A DNA stretch of 64,000 bases from Lactarius indigo (taxonomy: Eukaryota > Basidiomycota > Agaricomycetes > Russulales > Russulaceae): positions 1 through 64,000 of the forward strand of contig JAFKAC010000094.1 in assembly GCA_025766275.1 (NCBI GenBank), written 5' to 3'. The first letter of the stretch is position 1. Each line of letters opens with the position of its first letter. Under the pieces are notes generated by a model. That model was not told the origin of the DNA and searched no databases. It worked only from the letters and a program-made list of their open reading frames with translations. This document shows positions 10,396-22,662 of the stretch, one piece after another. The position numbers and the translations under genes are program-made.

Positions 10396-11674
10396 TCAGT
10401 TTCCGCCACGGAATGAGCTCGCCAAGAACCCGACAGTCGCATCGTAGTCTTTACCATCCCCACCCTGCCCCACCATGAACTTGACAATCATGTCTTCGTG
10501 AACTCCTCCGGGCTCGACCACCGTCGTCGTATCCTTCACATGATCACCGATAACCTTACTAATGTCGACGATCTCGTCAAACAGGCCCTCATTCTCGCCC
10601 GCGGTGATGAGTATGCGAGAATACACCCCATCGAGTCCAGACCACCAGTCAGCCGGCGCAGCAGCGGGTTCCGCGTGATGTTTCAGCTCCGGAGTCACCC
10701 CAGGCCGGACCAGGTCCGCCATGAACTTACAAGAGCGAGAGAAGAGCAGATCTTTACCCTCGTTGCGGGCATACGATGGCGCGTCTATATTGAAAGCGAC
10801 CCACGGTGAGATCAGCACCGCGCCGGCGAGCGGCTGCGTGAGAGTAGGTGGCGCGGGAATAGATGCTAGTGGGTGTAGGAGGTGGGACGTGAGCTGAAGT
10901 GCGAGGTTCGCACCCGCCGAATCGCCGCCGATGACGATATTCGACGGAAGGATGCCCCTCTGTAGGAGATGCGTCAGGGCAGCGTTGGCTTGCCTCAGCT
11001 GGGTTGGGACGGGGGAGTCGGGAGCAAGTGCTAATGAGAGGTCAGAATGCGCCACTATCGGACTAGATATTAGACGCACAATATTCCAAGGCGGCGACTC
11101 CAACCTCACCGACGTCAGCAGCCAGGGCTTTCTGAAGACTATGTAAGAATGGGAAGTAGTCTGCGCGCGCAGGTAAGACGTAACCCCCCCCTGCAAAACG
11201 GATTTTCGGTCTGAATTAGCCGGAGAACGCGTCCAGGTGCGAGGAGGCGAGTAGGACTCACCGTGAACGTAAAGGAAGACCTTGTGATGGCCCGCATCTC
11301 GTCGTGGTCCTATCCAGTGCAGCTTCGCCCCCTCTGGCAGCACGTCTGTCAACACCTCCTGTTTCACTGAGCGAGCCCATGTTCGGTACACCTGGAATGT
11401 GGTTGCGCCAATGAAAGAGCGTAGCGTGTGGATGTCCCAGTCACGATCGAAGAGGTAGCGCATTTGGGCCACATTGGCGGATAGAGACCAGGACCTCCCC
11501 TTGTTTCCGCGAAAGATTCCAATCGCAATGGCGAACGCTGTCCGTGTGGTGAGTGTTGATCACTCAAGAAGATGATAACTCACGCAATTTAAGGAAAATG
11601 GGGACGAGCCATAGTCTCTCTCTGAGAGTGAGAGGGCGGAACGATTCGTCGTTCGAAGGGGCGGATTGCAACAT
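10396..11674 (-). CDS. alpha/beta hydrolase, HSL type, copy C (intact)
   Basis: Esterase/lipase-like serine hydrolase. Model: exon 1 11674-11584, exon 2 11537-11262, exon 3 11190-11080, exon 4 11030-10396, all joined in phase 1, giving 370 residues. Introns are 46, 71 and 49 bp with GT..AG ends. Splicing is supported because only the spliced frame gives HGGGYVLPA (oxyanion hole, residues 122-130) followed by a DYFPFLHSL helix. The unspliced frame runs through introns 2 and 3 into nonsense. Nucleophile elbow GGDSAGA has Ser at about 197. The acid probably lies in TAGENEGLFDEI (about 302-313) and the catalytic His is in GGVHEDM (about 337). There is a hydrophobic stretch near the N-terminus (LWLVPIFLKL, about 21-30). 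Substrate unknown; fungal relatives include steryl-ester and other small-ester hydrolases. Closest to copies B and D. Confidence 0.9.
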
Positions 11675-13994
11675 GGTGACAAGCAGTGGTTTGTTGGACA
11701 CCCGGAAGGACTAGTGAAAGCGTTGCTTATATAGGTACAGGTTACGAGAGATGCTGGATATTGATGTCGCGTCTCCCTTCTGTCGGGACTTGGTCAAAAG
11801 TCGTGGATCGGATCGGTTAGTTCCCCGTCGAGTCCGTCCTGGGGAGTGAGATGTTGTCGCTTTAATTGATTTCTTACTCTGCACCCCTTGCCACTTAGAG
11901 GACAGAGAATGTATACAGAACGATTCTCGATACGTGCGTCCATTTTATGTTGAGTGATGGTAGCCTAAGGGACGGCGAGTCCGAGGCATTCTGAATGATG
12001 GATGTTTACAGTAAGTGCGATAGGAACTCCAAAGCAAGGTCCACGGCGGCGACAAGGAGGTGCTAGTCTACGCTAAGCGAGTTAGCCTTGGTATGCCGAA
12101 AAGATGTCGAAATTGATACGGCACCACATGGGAGGTCTTTGTAATGAACGGGTGCCCGCACGGAGACGGCCTGCTTTCTCAATACAACACCGGATGAAGA
12201 GACTGGAAGAGAATTCAATGTGGTGTTGTGGAGGCAAAATGGGAAACAGGGATAGGGCCAGAGTGATCATGACGAGGATATCACGTTCAAGTTAGACGAC
12301 CCGGAGCGGCTGCGGCAAGGCCGAGGATGCGGACGCGTCTAAGTTCGCTTTAAATTACCGTGGCTACACGTGCCCCGCTTCTCAGGCCTCAGGGTGGACA
12401 TGACCGCAGTCACAGTGGTCCTAGTGGGACAGGAACGACCAAAACAGGGCTCACCAATACCGACCCATTGATTGGCATAGCTCTTGTATAGCTTGTTCAC
12501 TCGCGGCTCGGAGGACCCACACCGTCTGAAGATGGTCAAAACAAGGGTCAGAAGGTATGTACTTTGTCGAGAATGTCGTCTCCTGTGCCGCAGTGAGAAA
12601 GTGAGCCCCATCTGCCATCCGAGATGTCCATTCGGCACTGAGTTACTTAGGTGTGCTAGTGTGTCGCAATTAAGACTGTAGTCGCCGGTCGCACCTTTCG
12701 GTTCACTACTGGCTAGGAACTCCTGCCTTTGGCTCGGGCCGCTTACTACGCCTTTCCGCATGTTCCGACGGACATTGCTGATTCATTGCTGCATTGCGCA
12801 GTCATTGCGCCAGAATCCCGACGGGACCGCTTCGGGCCGGTGCCCTGGCGGGAACGTCTTGCCTCGTTTCGGGGCGCGAGCGGGAGCACGAATTTTTGGA
12901 CTAGTCTTTTGACCGTAATCATACCTCCTGTTTGGACCTGACTACTATGCTATCTTGCTTCCGGGTTACCTTCTTGGATTATGCGCGAGCACACCGAGCC
13001 CGACGCGAGGGCGAGTCATCATACCTACGCCTTGTTTGTTGTCTTGGCTGCTCCCCTGTTACTTTGGTTTCGGACACACTTTCATACTGTTCAGCTGACT
13101 CCTCGCTACGACATTTTGCATCTGTTTTCTCCTCGTGGCCTCGTTTATTTATGATGCGTTCATATTATTCCTGGTGCTTTGTGACTTAGTCTCGGACAGT
13201 ATTAACAATTTAGGTGACCAGGAGTAGTGTAAATTGTGTCGCTTTGGAATCTGGCTCACCGCCTGTATATTCTCCAATCCGTCCGACTGCGATTTACTTG
13301 CGCTCTCACTATTCTCACTTTAAATTCGACTTCTCCTCTCGTCTCCACTCGGGCACGCGTGAAACTTCTGTGTTACGCCTCACAAGTCCCGTCACCAGCG
13401 TCACTCTACGTTATCCATCAAATGATCATCAAAGCGAGGACCTTCTCTCTAATTGACTTTTTCGAATGGAATGTACCCGCAGTCGCCGGTATTCGGCTCG
13501 CCCCGGATCGAGTGATCCTCGCTAACGCAGCCGCAGCGAATGCGTCCCAAAGGAGTTCGGCGCGCTCATCCAGGCACATCAAGTTGTCGGGTCGCGAGTG
13601 ACCCTGGGCCCCGCGAAGGGGTGTACACACGTCCTGCTGCGGCGCGATGGAGTTTTGCGACCCCATTCAGTTGCTACACTCTAATGGTCCCTCCTGTCTA
13701 CGCTTGGCTTCATGTGTATTTACGACATTAAACAACACATAAGGGATTATAATCTCAGCAGAGTTCAGTGCGGCCCTTGGTCTGGATTCCGTATATATGA
13801 AGTCTCGCACCGCGTGGAGGTGCGCACGATCCCTTGCGTGACTTTAGAGTTGGAGCAGCTCACCGTTCGCATTCCCGAAAGTGCCGCACCTATGCGGGGC
13901 CATAGCTACTCGAAAGTGAGGCGTCCCTAAACCAAGCAGACACGGGTGCAAAGTTTAGAGCCGCGCGGAGACCTCCCTGAACCGGAGGCAAGCC
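11675..13994. other. 2.3 kb without a supported gene
   Basis: About 11820-12100 repeats the upstream region seen next to copies B and D. Bases 12100-13990 hold only short frames in all phases. The stretch 12750-13740 is rich in pyrimidine tracts and TTT/CTC words like an LTR or leader region of a retroelement, but I found no matching direct repeats or TG..CA ends. Unassigned. Confidence 0.4.
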
Positions 13995-14470
13995 TAACTT
14001 GAAGTCACGTCATGAAGGACCCGGACTATTTCAACCCCTGATCCTATCCGATCCGAGCTTACAAACGAGGGCCCAACGCCCAACAGCCCCGTGTCCGGGG
14101 CCCCACAAAGACGCGAATGTACGTTGATCTGTACCGACGAATGCGAGAGGACGGCGTAGAAGCCAGGTATAACGAGACCAGGAAACACAACCTCGGTCCT
14201 CCGTATCAGAGTAGTTCAACAACTCGAGTGGGTACGTGCCCTGCGTTAAGGCTTGATTGGTGCTGTGTAACACGGAGGAAGTCTGCGAGAAGCGGGAGTA
14301 CTTGAACGAGATGGTAGTGCCAGGAACAGAGCCATAGAAGATGGACGCGAACGAACTTTGACGCGAAGAAAGCCGAACGGAAGTTGCAATGGTACAATAG
14401 TACATGTCGAATATGAAGAACAGACACAATGTCACACATCTGTTCCAAATATGAGGGGGTGACCCGCAGG
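13995..14470 (-). pseudogene. GPI mannosyltransferase (GPI10-like) relic 1
   Basis: The minus strand reads, in broken frames, a stretch matching the intact gene at 16805-18685. Around 14420-14240, CVTLCLFFIFDMY..., FASIFYGS and QALTQGTYPLELL correspond to exon 5 of the intact gene. Around 14150-14060, HSSVQINVHSRLCGAPDTGLL corresponds to the later HSSAQISVLSHLRGLPETELR segment. About 100 residues in between, including HKEWRF, are missing. Several frameshifts; not functional. Confidence 0.75.
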
Positions 14471-14832
14471 TGGTGCGCTGAGACAACGTGTCGATCCGGG
14501 GACAAGGGAGAGTGGGACGACCGTGCGCACGGCAAAGTCCTCGAGCCTCTCGCCGTTCCATGTGTCGTTACAGACGATCTCTCATCCGTGAACAGGTTGA
14601 CGTACTGCAAGGATGGGAACTCGAGCGATGGGGTAGGAACGAAGCCCTATATCGTGAGCGAACGCCACGTCATGGCGGTCGGCTTCATCCGAGCCGCAAA
14701 CGGAACGCGAGCAGGCTAGGTTATTATATAATATTCAGAAGAACTCACATTGACATTGGAGTATCGTCTATCTTTACAGGTATCTAACGCGGTAAGGCGG
14801 GAAAAAAGTACACTAGGTTACACTGGAAGTAT
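14471..14832. other. intergenic between GPI10 relic 1 and hydrolase D
   Basis: No supported gene. From about 14745 the sequence is the 3' flank shared with hydrolase C. Confidence 0.4.
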
Positions 14833-16109
14833 TCAATTTCCGCTATGGAACGAGCTAGCCAAGAACCCGACAGTCGCATCATAATCTTTACCATTCCCAC
14901 CCTGCCCCACTGCAAACTTGACTATCATGTCCTCGTGGATTCCTCCGGGCTCGACCACCGTCGTCGTATCCTTCACATGCTCGCCGATGACCCTGCTAGT
15001 ATCGATGATCTCGTCAAATAATCCCTCATTCTCTCCAGCAGTGATGAGTATGCGAGGATAAACCCCATCGAGCCCAGACCACCAGCCAGCCGGCACAGTG
15101 GAGGGCTCTACGTGATGTTTCAGCTCGGGAGTCACCCCGGCCCGAACCAGGTCTGACATGAGCTTGAACGAGCGGGAGAAGACCAGGTCTTTACCCTCGT
15201 TGCGGACATATGACGGCGCGTCCACGCCGTAGGCGAGCCACGGCGAGATCAGCACCGCGCCGGCGAACGGCTGTGAGAGAGTAGGGGGAGCGGGAATGGA
15301 AGCGAGCGGGTGGAGGAGGTGAGAGGCAAGCTGGAGTGTGAGATTAGCGCCTGCCGAATCGCCGCCGATGACGATGTCCGATGGGGAGATGCCTTTCTGG
15401 AGGAGATGGGTCAAGGCCGCGTTTGCTTGCCTCAGCTGGGTTGGGACGGGGGAGTCGGGAGCCAGCGCTAATCAGAGGTCAGAATACGTCATTTGATCTA
15501 GATATTAGACTCACAATATTCCAAGGCGGCGACTCCGACCTCGCCGACATCAGAAGACAGGGCTTTCTGAAGACTGTGTAAGAATGGAAAGTAATCGGGG
15601 CGTGTAGGCAAGACGAAACATCCTCCTGCAACACAGATTTTCGGCGCAATTTAGTCAACGTATGCGCGTGGTGCGAGGTGAGCAGGACTCACCGTGGAAG
15701 TAGAGGAAGACCTTGTGATGACTCGCATCTCGTCGTGGTCCTATCCAGTGCAGCTTCGCCCCCTCCGGCAGCACGTCCGTCAAGACTTCCTGTTTCACTG
15801 AGCGAGCCCATGTCTGGTACATCTGGGACGTGGTCACGCCAATGAAAGAGCGCAACGTGTGGATTTCCCAGTCATGGCCAAAGAGGTAACGCGTCAGGGC
15901 CAGGTTGGCGGATCGAGACCAGGACCTCCCCTTGTTTCCACGAAAGATGCCAACCGCGATGGCGACCGCTATCCGTTTGGTGAACGGTGGCCCACTCAAG
16001 AAGGTGATGATAACTCACGCAATTTGAGGAGAATGGGGACGAGCCAGATCCTCTCTCTGAGAGTGAGAGGGCGGAACGATTCGTCATTCGAGGAAGCGGA
16101 TGGCGACAT
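14833..16109 (-). CDS. alpha/beta hydrolase, HSL type, copy D (intact)
   Basis: Exon 1 16109-16019, exon 2 15968-15693, exon 3 15625-15515, exon 4 15467-14833. Every exon has exactly the same length as in copy C (91, 276, 111, 635 nt), giving 370 residues with introns in the same places and phase. The oxyanion motif is HGGCF where the paralogues have HGGGY. The elbow GGDSAGAN, the TAGENEGLFDEI acid region and GGIHEDM (His) are intact. The N-terminal exon has the shared SSNDESFRPLTLRER motif. Probably secreted or membrane-associated through the hydrophobic LVPILLKL stretch, but no clear signal peptide is visible. It is a recent duplicate of C and B. The HGGCF change at the oxyanion hole could alter activity. 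Confidence 0.9.
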
Positions 16110-16804
16110 GGTGACAAGCAACAAGCAAGTTAGTTTGTTGGACACTTAGAGTGTTGCCTATATAGGTGCACGTCCGAGAGGAGTTACGCAGGGTCGATTG
16201 TCGCATCTCTTCCTTGGCGCTTCAACTCGGACTTTGGCTGACATTTTCCAAAAGGAACCCGTCAAGTCAATTCTGGAAACGACGTGTTATCTCCCCCGCA
16301 GTTTAACCAATTTCTGACCCTGCACTACTGCATATAGATGAGTCAAGGGTCGTATGAGTATGTTTCGTATTAGGCTGTTGTAAGGCTTTTTATGCGCACC
16401 GGAGTGTGACAGCGGGCCCATGGCGTTGATGATAACGTTGCGTTGGCGTGGAATGATGCAGGGGTGATGTTGATTGGTGTAGAATGAGCATAGATCGAGC
16501 CTCGTACTCTCGTCCCTTGGTTTGCACCTTTGGTATTTAATGACGCCTCTCAATACTCCTGATCATGCGGGTCCATGCCTGAGGTTTCGCGAGTCCAAGA
16601 TATTCTTAATGATGAGCGTTGCGATATGAACTTCAGAGCGAGTTCTACGACGGCAGAGAATTGGTGTGGGTGTTCGAGGTAGTCTGACACAAAAAAGGCA
16701 AGTTGGGATATGTCGTGTTGAGGGTAGCCGGGCCGGACTCGGTGCGACAGGTCCAACTTCGGTTTCCCCATCACTCGCCAGACTACAGACGAACATACGA
16801 TATA
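16110..16804. other. upstream region of hydrolase D and 3' flank of GPI10
   Basis: About 16240-16700 is homologous to the regions upstream of copies B and C. Several start-poor frames are present, none recognisable. Confidence 0.45.
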
Positions 16805-18685
16805 TTATATGCTTATTTTGCCTGCTGCAACACCCCAGCGCCAAATTCTTACTCCCTCCCGCCTTCGAGGATCCTCCTCAATACCATTACCCGCACGCCA
16901 TACCTCCACATAGCCTTTAGCACGCAACGCATCCTCCACGCCGCGCTCGCGTAGCAGCGCGCCAAAAAGCACAAGGTGGCTCGGCCAGGCGTACTCGTGC
17001 GGTGCACGTGCCGAGGGTGGGAACGTGGTATCAACATGCTCAGGGAAACGCGCGGAGAGAAACATCACGGGATCCTGGAAAAAAATGTCCGTTTCATCCT
17101 GGTACGTGCTGAGCTCTTCACCACTGCCGGGGGCGAGAAAACAAGAGTTTGTTAAAAGGAAACATCAGAGGACAAGTGTACGCACTGCAATGGTGGCTCG
17201 CAACTTAGACGCCAGACGGGAATACGGCGGTGGAGATGCGACTGGGCTGGAGTTGAGTGACAAGGCATCAAGAATCCAACGCTCCGCAACTCCGTTTCGG
17301 GCAGCCCTCGAAGGTGCGAAAGTACGCTGATCTGCGCTGAGGAGTGCCAGAGCGTCGCATAGAGGGCAGGTGCCAGGGACAGTATCGCGAGCACCGAGGT
17401 GTGAGTGCGTTTGATCCCAAACAACGAGGTAGGTTTGTTGAAACGGGGGCTCGTGCGGTCATACACCGAGACGAGGGAGCGCGCGGCAAGAACGTGCATC
17501 GCCGGTACCAGCGGGTGTAGGAAGCGCCATTCCTTGTGCCCTGCGAATGAGAATACCGCCCCAGTCCATATCACAGCATAGAGCAGCAGCTCGAGTGGGC
17601 GCGTGCCTTGCGTTAAGGCTAGATAGGCGCCGTGCAGAACGAAAGGTAACGCAGGTCCCGCGAGGAGCGGGAGTGCTTGAACGAGATAGTAGTGCCAGGG
17701 TGCAGAGCCATAAAAGAGGGACACGGACGAGGCGTTGACGCGAAGAAAATTAAGTGGAGTCAACGTAGGCGTGCCGTTGTACACGCTGTCGAATGTGAAG
17801 AGCAGAAATAATGTCACGCATCTATTTCATATGTGAGTAGGGCGTTAAACTGTTGAACAAACGCTTTTGGACGTACATCGTGGCAAAGGTATCAGTGATT
17901 AACGCGCGCAGTAAGGCAGCACTCCGACGGAGTTGCCACAGTAGGGGCGGAAAGAGAAATGCCCAGGTGATGGCACTTGTGACGCGAATCGAACAAGCCA
18001 GGGCGATGAATATCAGGAACTTCCGGAGCTGCGATCTACGTAGACTATAATGCCTCATTACGACAGCGGGTGATGTGTTTGGAGTACCTGGTGGGCAGAA
18101 CAGTCGCATCCCAAGGGTAGTAGCTCAGTGCTGCGGTCGTGAGGGTCGTCTCCAAGGAGTTGGACATCGAGCGGGACAACGATAGGGCGTGAAAGAAGGA
18201 CGTCAAAGAGAGAAAAAGCTAGTAAGAATTTTGTCAGACACGTTAAGAAACGCAGATGGTAAAACTCACAGTCGCAGGAACGTGTCTCTGTCCAAGTGTT
18301 TTCCGTGCGACCTCCTGGACCCAGATATCAGTGCCAGCAGCTAACAACCCGTGCACGACTTTCGGCGCAGCAACCTTCGGTCATGCGTCAATTACGCCAA
18401 TAGAGTGAGAAGAAGCATTCAACTCACCAGGAGAAAGGTTTGGTCCAAGTTGAGAATTTTGAGTATCCAGTAGACGGGAACATTCAATGCCGGGTACAGG
18501 ATGCTGCGTATCGGCGGCTTGGATGTCCATTCCCAGGTCAAATCGCCGTATCCGAAAACGAAAACGTGAGCGGGCTCGAGAGCCTGAAAATATTCATCTG
18601 GCTGGAAGAACGTCCTCGTGACCAATGCGATAGAAACGCGCACCGCGAGTGCGAGTGCTGTGGTGTAAGTCATCGAGCATGACAA
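16805..18685 (-). CDS. GPI10: GPI mannosyltransferase III (GPI10/PIG-B type, GT22)
   Basis: ER-membrane dolichol-phosphate-mannose-dependent alpha-1,2-mannosyltransferase that adds the third mannose to the GPI anchor. Exons: 18685-18428, 18374-18270, 18218-18088, 18044-17877, 17821-17186, 17123-16805; 1617 nt, 538 residues, all GT..AG with consistent phases. Supporting motifs in order: the GT22 luminal signature TFFQPDEYFQALE (about 25-37), FGYGDLTWEW, SFFHALSLSRSMSNSLETTL, ALSYYPWD, the multi-membrane-spanning core, LFYGSAPWHYYL, HKEWRF (about 316-321), and VGFLMPCHSTP (about 402-412). The C-terminal domain has YQDETDIFFQDPVMFL and a GYVEVWRAGNG motif. These are hallmarks of GPI10/PIG-B rather than ALG9, ALG12 or SMP3. 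The start could be ATG 18685 or the in-frame ATG four codons downstream. Decayed copies lie at 13995, 45895, 51180 and 63410. Confidence 0.93.
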
Positions 18686-19509
18686 ACGGAGGTCACGGTC
18701 CGCTATTTCGCCCCGGCCCCCTTTTATGGAAGGCCGGCGCTCTACCAGTTACTGTAGAGACCATCAAGCTCAAGGGCGATTCTGAACGGGCTGAGCGGTG
18801 AGCAGGGAATGCGACGCTTAGTTACACCACGAACAATTACTCCACCGTTGTACCCTTTGCCATTCACAAATCGTAGTGAGGGTAGGTGGACGCAAGGTAT
18901 CCATAGTCAGCGCCGCGGCCTAGCCGACAAGCGTCCGCCGAGACAATGGTAGCTTTTAACCAATCTACTGTACTATAGCGCATCAGCAAGTACCCGTGTC
19001 ACACGTCGTGTGAGCACACGAGATAAGTAGCGATCTGGGAACAGTCCGATGCTAAATCCACGATATCGGCATAACTTTATAATTTAAATATAAGGTGTGA
19101 TAACGGCTGAACAAAAAGTGCGAGTGTATGGATGTCATTCGTAAAAGGTGCACCATTGTTAAGAATGTAGGCAAAAATCTAGTCGTCAAGATGTAGTGGA
19201 GCGTGGGGCGAAGGTCGGGACGAGATAAGTTATGGAACCAGAGATACGCAGGTGCCGTGGGCCAACATCCGAATCATTGTCATTTCATATTCTCTATCAG
19301 TAAATCGTAGTTGGTCAACGCTGATTCGTTGCGAGTTCCTACCGCAACGGGATGCTCCCGCGGCAAAATCGTCGTTATGCGATAGACCGGATCATTCGGA
19401 ACGGAATAATCGGACCACCAGAGTACAGAGGCGCGCTGTATAAAAATTGATCTAAATTTTTACGCATCGCATCCTCCACCTTTTCCGATCTTTCTCAGTC
19501 AGACACGCC
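18686..19509. other. divergent intergenic region, GPI10 / phosphatase
   Basis: Promoter-side of both flanking genes. No recognisable gene, repeat or clear TATA element. Confidence 0.5.
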
Positions 19510-20561
19510 ATGCCATCCACAACGCTTCACTTCGATGCGATGTGGGTAGCCCACGATATCGCATAACGAATTGAAGGTCTTGCTCACTGCTTCACCACCA
19601 GCCTCTTCGACATGGACGGAACGCTGATAGATTCAACGCCAGGCGTCATCGCTGCGTGGGAATTGTTCGCCGAGACATACCCTGCCATTGATGTCCAGTA
19701 CATTCTCAAGAGTGCGTGCAATCAACTACCGACTCCACACTCTTGTCTAACATATTACCAGACACTCATGGGGTACGCACCGTTGAAACCCTCAAGATGT
19801 TCTGCGGCGTCAATGACCCCGAAAAACTCGAGGTAACCTCCCTCACGCTCCATCTACAGCCCAACTAATACGGCGCTCCAGCTAGAGGTTACTCGCTTCG
19901 AGGACGCGATCATCACCACGTCCAAGGAGGACGGGCGGGAGGGGATCGCCCTTCTCCCTGGCGTGCGCGCCCTTATCGATAACGTGCGTGCTTAGACGTG
20001 GCCGCTGACTTCGTAGCAATGAACATCGATATGGATGCAGTTGGGCGATAGCAAGCACTGGACGATCTGTACCAGCGCAACACGGGGATACGGCTCTGCG
20101 GCGCTCGATGTCGTAGGCATTGTCCCTCCTGAAACGATTGTCTTTGCGGAAGATGTCGCGCGGGGCAAGCCGCAGTACGTTTTCTACCGACCTCTCTCCT
20201 TCGAGACCTATCCTGAGTGCCACGTAACAAGACCAGATCCGTATCTGCTTGGAGCTAAGCGATGTGGCGTACGCCCCGAAAGATGTATGGATGATAGGCC
20301 GATCGGTTGAGATGAAGCTGATTCTTGATCGTGTGCACATGTACAGGTCTCGTGGTAGAAGATGCACCGGCTGGTGTACAAAGCGGGAGGGCTGCTGGCT
20401 GTAAAACGCTTGCAGTCACCACGTCACATCCGCGGGAACGCATGGTCGCAAGTAAACCTGATTATCTGGTCGAGAATCTTTCCAGGCACGCTTTCCAGTT
20501 TTGGTCATATACCCTCCCTATCCTGACGCACTTGACAAAGTGTCACAATGGTTCCAAATGA
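19510..20561 (+). CDS. HAD-superfamily phosphatase, GPP/DOG type (glycerol-3-phosphate or sugar-phosphate phosphatase)
   Basis: Small cytosolic HAD phosphatase that probably removes phosphate from glycerol-3-phosphate or a hexose-6-phosphate. Exons 19510-19541, 19602-19711, 19762-19832, 19882-19983, 20041-20174, 20232-20284, 20347-20561; 717 nt, 238 residues, usual length for yeast GPP1/DOG2-like enzymes. Motif I LFDMDGTLIDST has Asp14 and Asp16, motif II ICTSAT is at about 114-119, motif III Lys148 is in ARGKP, and motif IV VVEDAPAG has Glu172 and Asp173. NTHGVRTVETL (about 48-58) is the cap-domain signature of the GPP/DOG group. The tiny first exon (10 codons plus 2 nt) is chosen because it supplies the FDAI strand needed in front of LFDMDG. 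The last exon runs to the first stop; its terminal 20 residues are less conserved-looking and a further intron cannot be excluded. Confidence 0.9.
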
Positions 20562-20705
20562 AACAGGCATTACTGTGACGATTACCACACAATGAAGCAT
20601 GGTCGCATTGCAAGTTGACGAGCAACTCCGAGATTGAGGAATATATAGAGGATCTAGATAGCGTTCCGGGATTAAAAGTCAATCACCTATGTTACAGTCG
20701 AAACG

Positions 20706-21825
20706 TCAACTTTGCTTGATATATAGGTCAACAGGGCGACGGAAACCTAAAAACCTTCGTCAATTGAAAGAGTTAGTTCAGAAAGGATACTCACGGCCTT
20801 CGCCAGGTTCGCCGAGCATTTGAACATGCCGGAAACCCATGGAGCCTAATACTGTCCCAAAACCCTCGGGTTGTAACTGTAGAGTCTGAGCGTTCTCCTG
20901 TAAAGTCTGCGCGAGCAAGGACGCATAAGACCGGATGAAAGACCCAGAAGGGAAGCCAATACGCACGGGGTGTAGTTTTCGTGCCTTAGTATATGACTCG
21001 CGGGGTTGCGCCTCGAGTACGAATGCCCCACCGGGCACTAGAGTTGCATGGACCCGTTCGAAGAACCGTCTTAAGCCTGCGTCGCCACCGTTCAAATGGA
21101 TCCACTTGGATACAGAGAACCTAACAGCATGCAACCATCAGCGGTCACGCGACACCGATGGGGAAAGCTAAGAAGCTCACGCGATGATGACGTCGTAACC
21201 AGCTTCGTCCTCTGGGATGCGCTCGTTCACCCAGTCGGCACGACGAAAGGTAATATTATGTGGAAATTTATGATTAGCCGCGTCCGAGTGGAGCGTGTCC
21301 GTAGGTGGGATAGGAAGGGGGCCAAACATATGCTGGCACGATGCGGGGAAGTAATCGACCACTGGTGGTTTAGGAGGCAGAGGCGACCGTTTTCGTTTAG
21401 CGCGGGACGCGCCAGAGGATGACGGCTCAGAAAAGGGTACTTGGTGGCTCCAGAGAGTGCGCCTGCGCCGCCAGGCCATGCGCACTAGCGCGTCATCGAT
21501 GTCAACGCCAACGACCCGCCGGGCTCCCCATGACTGCGCTGGCAGGCGCGGCACTTCAGAACTGACATACACAATAGAAAAAGAGTTAAAGGACGCGCCT
21601 ATCTCGCAGGAGACCCAACCTTCGTTGCAGCCTACGTCAAGCACGCGTGCATCGGTGAGGAGGTCTTGGGGCAGGAGCGCTAGACGGGAGTCGTGGCCGC
21701 CAGGGTGATGATAGCGATACCTGAAAAGGCGGTGTTATTAAGTTGGAGACAAGTGTTTACCATCCATACCCATGATAGTTGTGGTAGTTTCCGTGTGTTG
21801 GGACGTCGGAAGATACGCTGGTCAT
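20706..21825 (-). CDS. Bin3/MePCE-type RNA 5'-methylphosphate capping methyltransferase
   Basis: SAM-dependent methyltransferase of the BCDIN3 (Bin3, MePCE, fission-yeast Bmc1) family, whose members methylate the gamma-phosphate at the 5' end of small nuclear RNAs such as 7SK or U6. Exons 21825-21770, 21720-21181, 21120-20795, 20746-20706; 963 nt, 320 residues. Motifs: HGNYHNYHGYRYHH at the N-terminus, SAM-binding VLDVGCNEGW (about 45-54), GARRVVGVDIDDALVR (motif II), and the family signature SVSKWIHLN (about 201-209) with PGGAFVLEAQP after it. The C-terminal GRFRRPVDLY comes from the last short exon. A region of about 20 residues after VSCEIGA, before QSWGARR, reads like a retained intron but keeps the frame. 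This is the intact source-like copy for the many decayed minus-strand copies to its right. Confidence 0.88.
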
Positions 21826-22655
21826 ACAGAGTCGATGACAGTGGGAGGCAAAACGCCTGTGGCCTCAGGCTGCTGGCCGGCTATTTCCGTGTTATTTCCG
21901 TCACAGGTTTGTACCCCGTACTGTTTATGCCAAAGTTCGGATGATAGCCACCGTCACCAATGGTACTCACAGTCGCAGAGATACGCATGGCACCCATGAA
22001 TGTGAGTTTGACTTCTACACTTGCTTCTACGCGCTTCAATTATCACCAGACAGAATTCCATTTTCTGTCTTTGCCCTATCGCTATCTCACTAATAGTATA
22101 TGTTCAACTTGAAGTCCTTGACGATAATCTCTCGACATCGTAATGAGCCCGACATAGATCGCAGCTTCGGAGCGCGACGTTTGAATATGGGTGGCAAGAT
22201 TGACAGGTCGACTGAATACGGGTCATGCGACGAGACTCGAGTAATCGATCATGCATAAGAAACGAGGTGCGTGACGCAAAGTTCTATTAGGGCCCTCCGA
22301 GTTCGTATCAACAGTCAGTATTTCCATGCGGGCGCAATCATTGGGCGCAATCATATACTAGAACGCTCGTTATAATCGATCACTCTTTCACGCCTTATCT
22401 GTGTATAATTGAGTGGTTCCTTTGCCCTAGCCAGGATATTTGACGGTAATAACGAGATTTCTTGTAGCATTTAACAAAGATGACCTTTTTTTTTTTTTTG
22501 ATCCAACAAAGATGACCTCCCAAAGAAACACTCACTTTGTGTTTGCCAGCATTATGATAGCTGATCGATGATCGGTACATCGATATTACACGTACATACA
22601 TGTAGGTCTGGAGCGGTGCTAGGAACACAGGCTACACAGCATCGGACTTTAATTG
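21826..22655. other. spacer between methyltransferase and DUF6535 gene 1 (repeated block)
   Basis: About 22080-22360 (starting near GACGATAATCTC) is a block that recurs upstream of most DUF6535 genes (about 26220-26640, 34890-35300, 57020-57430) and again at about 61150-61420. No protein recognised in it. Confidence 0.5.
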
Positions 22656-22662
22656 TATATAA
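22656..22662 (+). promoter_or_regulatory. TATA box of DUF6535 gene 1
   Basis: TATATAA 89 bp upstream of the chosen ATG, followed by a pyrimidine-rich CTCACCCCGTTCAGTCCTAG leader. Both are conserved in the other copies. Confidence 0.6.

Noticed and set aside
10396..11472. Unspliced 358-codon hydrolase frame of copy C
   Set aside because: It reads through introns 2 and 3, losing HGGGY and the following helix. The spliced model restores family motifs and matches copies A, B and D.
12750..13740. LTR or retroelement leader
   Set aside because: Only compositional similarity; no termini, primer-binding site or coding domains visible.
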